The position numbers were made by a program, and so were the translations under genes. The notes under the pieces are model-generated. The model was not told the DNA's origin, did not search any database, and saw only the letters and a list, made by a program, of their open reading frames with translations. Positions 14,374-19,434 of a stretch of 19,434 nucleotides of DNA are shown here, piece by piece. Position 1 is the first letter of the stretch. Each line of letters begins with the position of its first letter. Source of the DNA: Candidatus Latescibacterota bacterium (GTDB lineage: Bacteria; JAAXHH01); contig JAJECR010000092.1 in assembly GCA_022821935.1 (NCBI GenBank), positions 1 to 19,434 on the forward strand, given 5' to 3'.

Positions 14374-15333
14374 ATGCATGACGCCACCAACGGCAATCCA
14401 CTAAAAAATCAGGGTCCGCAAGGAGTCCGGGAACCGAACGTGGACGCGGCGATGCGGGACGATGATGACGTGATCCGGTTAAACTGGCGCGAGAAGCTGG
14501 TCGAAGCCGGCCTGATGGGGGCAACGATCATGTGCGGCCTGCTGATCGCGGTGATCATAATCATCGCTTCTCTGTATATCATGCACAGTGCCTTCGACGA
14601 GTTGGCCCCGGGATTTGTAGAGCCGGGTTCGATTTCATTCGTCGTCCTGATCGCCCTGTGCGCGGCCATCGGCAATGCCTGTTCGTTCGTCTGTGCTCCC
14701 TACCTGATTCGACTCATTTTCCGCGGCTACGAGCTGAAGGACGAGCGGATCGACCGCTCTTTGAAACGCTTGATAGCCGTAACCGGGATGAGCATAAGGC
14801 CCGAAAAGATCTACGCCATAAAAGGCAGGACGGCCAACGCCGCCGTGTCCGGCCTGTTTCGCAAGGCCCGGTACATCTTTTTCACCGACAAGCTCCTGGA
14901 AAGAATGAATGAAGAAGAAATCTCGGCAGTCTTCGCCCACGAACTGGCGCACGTGAAGCACAAACACATGCCCAGGATGTTGCTGGCCGTCTTACTCTGG
15001 ATGTGCGTGGTCCAGGTACTCATACGGCTGACTGACCTTAACGCCTATTTCCAGACTATCGACGAGTACTGGCAAATGTGGGCGAGTGGCGGATTGACCG
15101 CAGTGAACTTCTACCTGCTTGCACTCCTCGTCTTGTTCCCGCTTTCAAGACGGCACGAATACCAGGCGGACGCGACCGCGGCCAGATGGGTAGGTATTGA
15201 CAGCTATACGCAAGCGTTGTACCGGCTGCATCATCTGAACGACCGACTGAAACCGCCGAGGAAGATCCTGACGAAGCTGGGGACGCATCCGACGTTGGAG
15301 GAGCGGCTGGAGAGGGTGGAAACGGTGGAATAG
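14374..15333 (+). CDS. M48-family (HtpX/Ste24-like) membrane metalloprotease
   Basis: 319 residues from the ATG at 14374 (GGAG ~10 bases upstream). Two hydrophobic segments at ~46-70 and ~86-112 precede the catalytic part. The zinc site is HELAH (189-193), with the third ligand Glu262 in RRHEYQADATA. TANAAVSGLF (~153-162) and the terminal HPTLEERLERV are M48 hallmarks. Two more hydrophobic segments (~202-220 and ~240-257) lie between the zinc ligands, as in integral-membrane members. The family cleaves membrane or lipidated proteins and serves in protein quality control. It is divergent from the multiheme operon and convergent with the ABC permease gene. No stop or frameshift, and all catalytic residues are present. 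Confidence 0.9.
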   Translation: MHDATNGNPLKNQGPQGVREPNVDAAMRDDDDVIRLNWREKLVEAGLMGATIMCGLLIAVIIIIASLYIMHSAFDELAPGFVEPGSISFVVLIALCAAIGNACSFVCAPYLIRLIFRGYELKDERIDRSLKRLIAVTGMSIRPEKIYAIKGRTANAAVSGLFRKARYIFFTDKLLERMNEEEISAVFAHELAHVKHKHMPRMLLAVLLWMCVVQVLIRLTDLNAYFQTIDEYWQMWASGGLTAVNFYLLALLVLFPLSRRHEYQADATAARWVGIDSYTQALYRLHHLNDRLKPPRKILTKLGTHPTLEERLERVETVE

Positions 15334-15349
15334 CGCGCAGTTGGCGCTA
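15331..15349. terminator. Weak hairpin at M48 gene end
   Basis: TAGCGC (15331-15336) and GCGCTA (15344-15349) form a 6-bp stem with a 7-base loop overlapping the M48 TAG stop, in the 67-bp gap between convergent genes. There is no T-run on either strand, so an intrinsic terminator is only a possibility. Confidence 0.25.
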
Positions 15350-15400
15350 TCCGCAGGTTGTCCGCGCCGGTGAGGAAGATTACAGCCGGGCATACGGGAC

Positions 15401-16651
15401 TCACTCCTGGTTCATCGCATCCACCGGGCTCAACTGCGACGCCTTCAAGGCGGGGTAAATACCGGCACATAGGCCTATTGCCAGTGAAATCGCCAGCGAC
15501 ATGAGGACATTGGAAACCGACGTTCCGCTCGTGAAGCTGAGATCCCAGGCCTGATTCAAGACAAAGGAGAAAACCGAACCAAGTCCCAGTCCCAACGATA
15601 ACCCCAGCAGCCCTCCCAACGTACTGATACTTATGGCTTCCAGCGTAAACTGCTTCACGATGTCGACGTGTCTTGCCCCCACTGACTTCCTGATCCCTAT
15701 TTCCCGCCTCCGTTCTGTAACGGAGACCAGCATCATATTCATGATCCCGATTCCACCCACCATCAGGGAGATGCCCGCTACGGCTGCAATCGACGATTTA
15801 ACAGCGTTTATCACGTCTCCTATCTGATCCATTGCGCTTTTGCCATTGACTATGTCAAAGCCAGCCGCATCGCCATGGTTGGATTTTAAGGCCGCTTCGA
15901 TGTCATCCACTGCACTATCCATCATACTCATATCCGCAACCTTAATGGACAACTGATCGAAGCCTTCATGCCCGAGCATCCGTTTCTGGACCGTTGTAAT
16001 CGGAACGAAGACACGGTTTCCCCAGCTCTCATTGAAAACGGTCTTGGGCTTCATGACACCGATCACGGCAAATCTCTGTCCATTCAGTTTCAGTTCCTTG
16101 CCGACCGGCGTGGTATCGTCAAACATTTTCGTGGCCAACTCATCGCCAAGCACACATACTTTGCGCCAGCGTTCGACATCGCGGTCGATAATGAACCGAC
16201 CTGTTGAAACCGGCCATTGGTACATATCCGGAAATGAAGGCGTCGTGCCGTACACGATTCCGCCATACGATGTTTTCGCGTATCTGAGATCCGCATTCAA
16301 TGTCGCAGCAGGGACCAATTGACGGACAGCGATCGATCTTCTCCCGATTTCCAGCATATCCTGCCAAACGAGATATTCGTAATCCGATACCGTCGTCCAG
16401 CGCCCTTCCCGGTTCACGAATCGTGTTGGACTCACCCATACCATCGTGCCGCCGCGCACGGATTCGAATTCCTGCATCACCATGTCGTGAAGACCTTCGC
16501 CGATCGAGAGGATTCCGGTCACGGCGCCGATACCGACCGCAATGCCCAGTAACGTCAGGACTGAACGCAGCCTGTAGTGAACGAGATTGGTAATCACCGT
16601 ATGAATATGGTGCGATATGGACATAAACCTTCGGATCCGACAAGGTTGCAT
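15401..16651 (-). CDS. MacB/FtsX-type ABC transporter permease (no ATPase domain)
   Basis: 416 residues. TM1 is at ~29-50 (RSVLTLLGIAVGIGAVTGILSIGEG), followed by a large periplasmic MacB_PCD-type domain (~55-270). Three C-terminal helices begin at ~280 around the conserved cytoplasmic signature SVTERRREIGIRKSVGA and FTLEAISISTLGG. This is the transmembrane half of a MacB-like transporter, which drives periplasmic tripartite efflux of macrolides, lipids or peptides, or moves lipoproteins in LolCDE-like cases. In MacB itself the ATPase is fused N-terminally; here it is absent, and no separate one is in view. The start at 16651 lacks a ribosome site; ATG 16624 (MSISHH) has a close GAAGG. It lies 7 bp after the adaptor gene, so the two are one unit. 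Confidence 0.85.
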   Translation of the reverse strand: MQPCRIRRFMSISHHIHTVITNLVHYRLRSVLTLLGIAVGIGAVTGILSIGEGLHDMVMQEFESVRGGTMVWVSPTRFVNREGRWTTVSDYEYLVWQDMLEIGRRSIAVRQLVPAATLNADLRYAKTSYGGIVYGTTPSFPDMYQWPVSTGRFIIDRDVERWRKVCVLGDELATKMFDDTTPVGKELKLNGQRFAVIGVMKPKTVFNESWGNRVFVPITTVQKRMLGHEGFDQLSIKVADMSMMDSAVDDIEAALKSNHGDAAGFDIVNGKSAMDQIGDVINAVKSSIAAVAGISLMVGGIGIMNMMLVSVTERRREIGIRKSVGARHVDIVKQFTLEAISISTLGGLLGLSLGLGLGSVFSFVLNQAWDLSFTSGTSVSNVLMSLAISLAIGLCAGIYPALKASQLSPVDAMNQE

Positions 16652-16658
16652 TCAGAGG

Positions 16659-17873
16659 CTATTGGTGTTTAGAATTCAGCGCGGAATGGACCGCTCTTGC
16701 ATCCAGCGCAACGTGAGCGCCTGGTTCAAGACCAGACAGGATCTCCACGTTTTCGGCAGACTCGATACCGATCTCGACCAGTGATAACTCCAGGTACGCT
16801 TCCGAACACTTCGGTATTTCAGGATCCACCGAGGTACATCTATAGGCGATGTGTCGCTTCCCGATTACCTGTCCAGTCAATGCCGGATCATTTTGTTCAG
16901 CGATCACATCCTTGTAATCACCCACTTCCATGACTGAAGAAGCGGGTACCAGCACCGAACTGTCATTCATCTCCACCACGATGTCGATATCACAGGACAT
17001 ACCCTGTTGTAACTCCAACGATGGATTCGAAATCCCGATTTCGGTGTCGAAGGTGACGAGCGTGCTCCCGGGCCTTCGCACTCCGAGCGGCGCCACCCGT
17101 TCGACAACCCCACTGTACATTGCATCCGGGTAGGCATCGACACGGATCCGCACCTCCTGTCCCGGCCTGACCCGTCCCGCGTCTATTTCTCCAATGGCCG
17201 ATCTGACGATCATTCCGCCCGGATCGCCAATGCGGAACATCTCCGTACCGCCGGTATACGAAGAGGTGCCTGACGCAACGACCTCACCCGTCTCCACCAT
17301 CCGAGCAATGACGATACCGGTCAACGGCGACAGGATCCTCACGGCGCCATGGGTTCTGTTGGAGTCCACCTCGACGTTCACCTTCAATTCCAATATCTTG
17401 AGTTCCAGCTCCGCCATATTGAGATTGTGATGGGCCCTGGTGTTTTCAATTCTTGCCGTGTCGAATTCCTCGGACGAAATCAGGGATCTCTCATACAGTT
17501 TACGCTTTCTCTTAAAGGCCATTTCCTGTTCTGAAAGATCTATTCGGGCACCGTCAACCCTGGCACGTTGCCGGGACAGTTGAAGGGACTGAGACGGATC
17601 CGGCTCTATCACGGCAAGGACTTCCCCTTCTGGAATTCGATCCCCGACATCGGCGTAAAGATGTCTGACTTCGCCGGATATCGTGGGCTTGACCAGGACG
17701 GTCCTGACGTACTGGATCGTGCCTGTTTCCGTTAAGACTTCGGATATCGGTCCATGGCGGACCTGGTGAGTTTGAAACGAAGCAACCCGGGCCGTAGAAC
17801 TGTACGCGAAATACAGCAATGCGGCACAGAGGCTACAGACCAATACACAGGCAATGGCTATCCGTTTTTTCAT
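16659..17873 (-). CDS. Periplasmic adaptor (HlyD/MacA-type membrane fusion protein)
   Basis: 404 residues. An N-terminal signal-anchor (KKRIAIACVLVCSLCAALLYFAY) is followed by the first half of a lipoyl-like barrel-sandwich domain (SGEVRHLYADVGDRIPEG, ~66-86), a helical hairpin (~95-170, with the AELELKILELKVNVE heptad-like stretch) and the second lipoyl half (LSPLTGIVIARMVETGEVV). A beta-barrel (EVRIRVDAYPDAMYSGVV) and a membrane-proximal domain (LEPGAHVALDA) end it. Such adaptors bridge an inner-membrane transporter and an outer-membrane TolC-type channel. No TolC-like gene is in view. It lies 21 bp downstream of the Yip1-like gene and 7 bp upstream of the permease gene. Confidence 0.9.
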   Translation of the reverse strand: MKKRIAIACVLVCSLCAALLYFAYSSTARVASFQTHQVRHGPISEVLTETGTIQYVRTVLVKPTISGEVRHLYADVGDRIPEGEVLAVIEPDPSQSLQLSRQRARVDGARIDLSEQEMAFKRKRKLYERSLISSEEFDTARIENTRAHHNLNMAELELKILELKVNVEVDSNRTHGAVRILSPLTGIVIARMVETGEVVASGTSSYTGGTEMFRIGDPGGMIVRSAIGEIDAGRVRPGQEVRIRVDAYPDAMYSGVVERVAPLGVRRPGSTLVTFDTEIGISNPSLELQQGMSCDIDIVVEMNDSSVLVPASSVMEVGDYKDVIAEQNDPALTGQVIGKRHIAYRCTSVDPEIPKCSEAYLELSLVEIGIESAENVEILSGLEPGAHVALDARAVHSALNSKHQ

Positions 17874-17894
17874 GACTTCGATGATGCCCTTGTA

Positions 17895-18626
17895 CTACAC
17901 GTAGACAGTACCGATAATCTCCATGGTCCTGCGAATGACAATCCACATACACCAGACCAATCCCAGCACGAGCCAGGTGAGCTTGAATGATCCTCGGAAG
18001 GTTTGAGCCAAACCGAGCCCCAGCAGGTAAAGAAACCAGACACCGAATAAGTCGACGCCTGACAGGAATATCCCCGGCAGGGTTTCGAGGTACGCATCAT
18101 CGAGAAACACGCCCGGGTGGATGGCAGGATCAAGCGACCCGTAAAGCAAAACCCGTATGGTCTTGACGACTGTTTCGGGTACGAGGACAAGCGAGGCATA
18201 GCTCGTTATCGGAAGGACCTTGTCGTACGGCAGAAGCTTGCCGAATATCAGTTCGCCGCAGTGTTTTCCGACTACGGACCACGCAACGATCAGAAAGCAG
18301 ACGCTGGCCGGCATGATCAGAAGACCGACGAGTTGTCGACGGTCGAATTCCGATGCCTCGCGCAGAATGATAGATTGCTGAACGGTATTCAGATTTGAAT
18401 ACGACCGGAGTTCCGTTTCGATCAACTCCCGTTCTGTGTCCAGCGCAACAGGTAAAGTTACTATCCCGGCGCAAAGAACGATCGACATGATGACGATCGG
18501 AATCAGCATCCACTCAGTGGCAGAATGTTCGGTTTCAAGCTCTGCAAATGCCTTCTTGGGATTGTGCAAGACCCGTTGCCATCGGCTGGGATAACTTCCC
18601 ATGTCTGTAGAAGCGTTCAAGGGCAT
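17895..18626 (-). CDS. Yip1-domain-like polytopic membrane protein
   Basis: 243 residues from the ATG at 18626, chosen for the GGGAG 4 bases upstream; it overlaps the end of the upstream gene by 10 bp. A longer reading to 18707 lies inside that gene. The soluble N-terminus includes WQRVLHNPKKAFAELE, the short amphipathic start typical of Yip1-family proteins. About five hydrophobic segments follow (e.g. WMLIPIVIMSIVLCAGIV, LVGLLIMPASVCFLIVAW, LTWLVLGLVWCMWIVI). Bacterial Yip1-like proteins are poorly characterised; several sit beside transporters. The family call is moderate because only weak pattern similarity is visible. Its place directly ahead of the adaptor suggests a helper in the same export unit. 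Confidence 0.6.
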   Translation of the reverse strand: MPLNASTDMGSYPSRWQRVLHNPKKAFAELETEHSATEWMLIPIVIMSIVLCAGIVTLPVALDTERELIETELRSYSNLNTVQQSIILREASEFDRRQLVGLLIMPASVCFLIVAWSVVGKHCGELIFGKLLPYDKVLPITSYASLVLVPETVVKTIRVLLYGSLDPAIHPGVFLDDAYLETLPGIFLSGVDLFGVWFLYLLGLGLAQTFRGSFKLTWLVLGLVWCMWIVIRRTMEIIGTVYV

Positions 18627-19434
18627 AGATCTCCCATAATGACCAGATGGTAGTAGCTGTGTCCGCCGCCCGACCAGAATGGCCTGTCCCAGGGCCAGAA
18701 CCTCCACCAGATGGGCTTGGAACGGGTATATGCACCCTGGCGAAAACGCTCCAGGAACGTGCTGATGTGATGTACCGTGCTTGTGGACAGATGCCTGTCG
18801 ACTCTCTTGGGGTGGGATTCCACGCCGAGGTATGAGCGTATCAGGAGGCTGTGTTCATCGATCGGAAGCGCATCGACATTTGCGACGTACCATTTGAACA
18901 CGTAGTAGAAGTTGTTTATGAGGAAGTACTCTACGTTCGACACGTAGAAAACGGATACGCCCGCTTCGTGGGCTTCAGCGTAAGATGCGATGTCCCTCAA
19001 CGTCTTCTCGCCTGCAAAGTCTCCCACGACGGGAATGATCAAGTTTCTGAGATGCAGGTCTTTAACGAATTCGAATTTTGTATCCGTGCTTAGGAAACCG
19101 GCGAATTCTCCTTCTATCGTCGTGCTGGTCATCAGGTCCTTGAATGTAGGATATGACAGGCCATTTCCCAGTCGTGTTTCGGCGTATCGGATCGAAAGTT
19201 GCGCTTCGTAAAACGATCGGTATATGTAAAGCATCCTTTCGAGATCGTCCCGGTCTACGATCCCGTATCGTCTTACTTCTCGTCTGATCCGCGACCAGTT
19301 CAGCTCGAAGAGCAGTGAGTCGGCCGCGGTCGAGGTTTCGATGTAATCCAGGATTTCCGTAATGGAGTCTGTATCTTCCGGTAATCTGTTTGAAGCCGAT
19401 CCGCCTTCCAAGTGCTGTCTGCTGAACAGCAGCA
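18617..19434 (-). CDS. LIC_10091-family protein, N-terminus cut by window edge
   Basis: The minus-strand frame is open to the right edge. The visible ~272 residues continue from outside the window, so the N-terminus (including any signal sequence) is missing; the in-frame TTG at 19411 is probably not the start. Recognised by FLSRDL-like LHLRNLIIPVVGDFAGEKTL, a GVSVFYVSNVEYFL stretch and WYVANVDALPIDEHSLLIRSYLG, which match uncharacterised proteins of the LIC_10091 family. Full-length members are longer and resemble Rossmann-type proteins; no biochemical role is established. Stop at 18617-18619, overlapping the Yip1-like start. It is apparently the first visible gene of the leftward export operon. 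Confidence 0.75.
   Translation of the reverse strand, partial: LLFSRQHLEGGSASNRLPEDTDSITEILDYIETSTAADSLLFELNWSRIRREVRRYGIVDRDDLERMLYIYRSFYEAQLSIRYAETRLGNGLSYPTFKDLMTSTTIEGEFAGFLSTDTKFEFVKDLHLRNLIIPVVGDFAGEKTLRDIASYAEAHEAGVSVFYVSNVEYFLINNFYYVFKWYVANVDALPIDEHSLLIRSYLGVESHPKRVDRHLSTSTVHHISTFLERFRQGAYTRSKPIWWRFWPWDRPFWSGGGHSYYHLVIMGDLCP

Overview
The window is high-GC, gene-dense bacterial DNA from a diderm. Evidence for two membranes: Tat-type and lipoprotein-type signal sequences, c-type cytochromes, and a periplasmic adaptor (HlyD/MacA type) beside a MacB-type permease. No rRNA, tRNA, CRISPR array or insertion sequence was recognised. Gene content (Tat-exported PLP enzyme, octaheme HAO-like cytochrome, OFA-family MFS, LIC_10091-family protein) fits an uncultured environmental lineage such as Latescibacterota or Gemmatimonadota, but that placement is a guess.

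Layout, left to right. (1) 1-2148, minus strand: two class I SAM methyltransferases and a GNAT acetyltransferase cut by the left edge. The two methyltransferases share a 4-bp ATGA overlap. (2) 2334-7467, plus strand: a Tat-exported class V aminotransferase, then a compact unit of a branched-chain-amino-acid-type solute-binding protein, a membrane sensor ending just after its HAMP domain, and an OFA-type MFS transporter. (3) 7475-10356, minus strand: methyltransferase, HAD hydrolase, methyltransferase and Nudix hydrolase, partly in DNA of lower GC. (4) 10557-11234, plus: an ArsR-like winged-helix protein with an acidic repeat tail. (5) 11258-14038, minus: an electron-transfer operon made of an ICMT-like membrane methyltransferase, an octaheme HAO-family lipoprotein, a NapC/NirT-like tetraheme membrane cytochrome and a 70-residue two-helix membrane protein. 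(6) 14374-15333, plus: an M48 membrane metalloprotease, divergent from region 5 and separated from it by a putative operator/promoter region. (7) 15401-19434, minus: a LIC_10091-family protein (cut by the right edge), a Yip1-like membrane protein, a HlyD/MacA-type adaptor and a MacB/FtsX-type permease, with no ATPase in view.

The most noteworthy region is the multiheme operon. It resembles the HaoA/HaoC pairing known from Epsilonproteobacteria, in which a NapC-type quinol oxidase feeds an octaheme N-oxide-converting cytochrome, but here the octaheme protein has a lipobox and a small membrane protein is coupled downstream. Its reading frame continues past the stop codon for 36 codons of hexapeptide repeat, which vary largely synonymously at the Gly and Ala positions, and ends in a GTGA overlap with the next gene. 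This suggests a recent nonsense change in a repeat tail. Similar short in-frame repeats occur at the ends of two unrelated proteins in the window.
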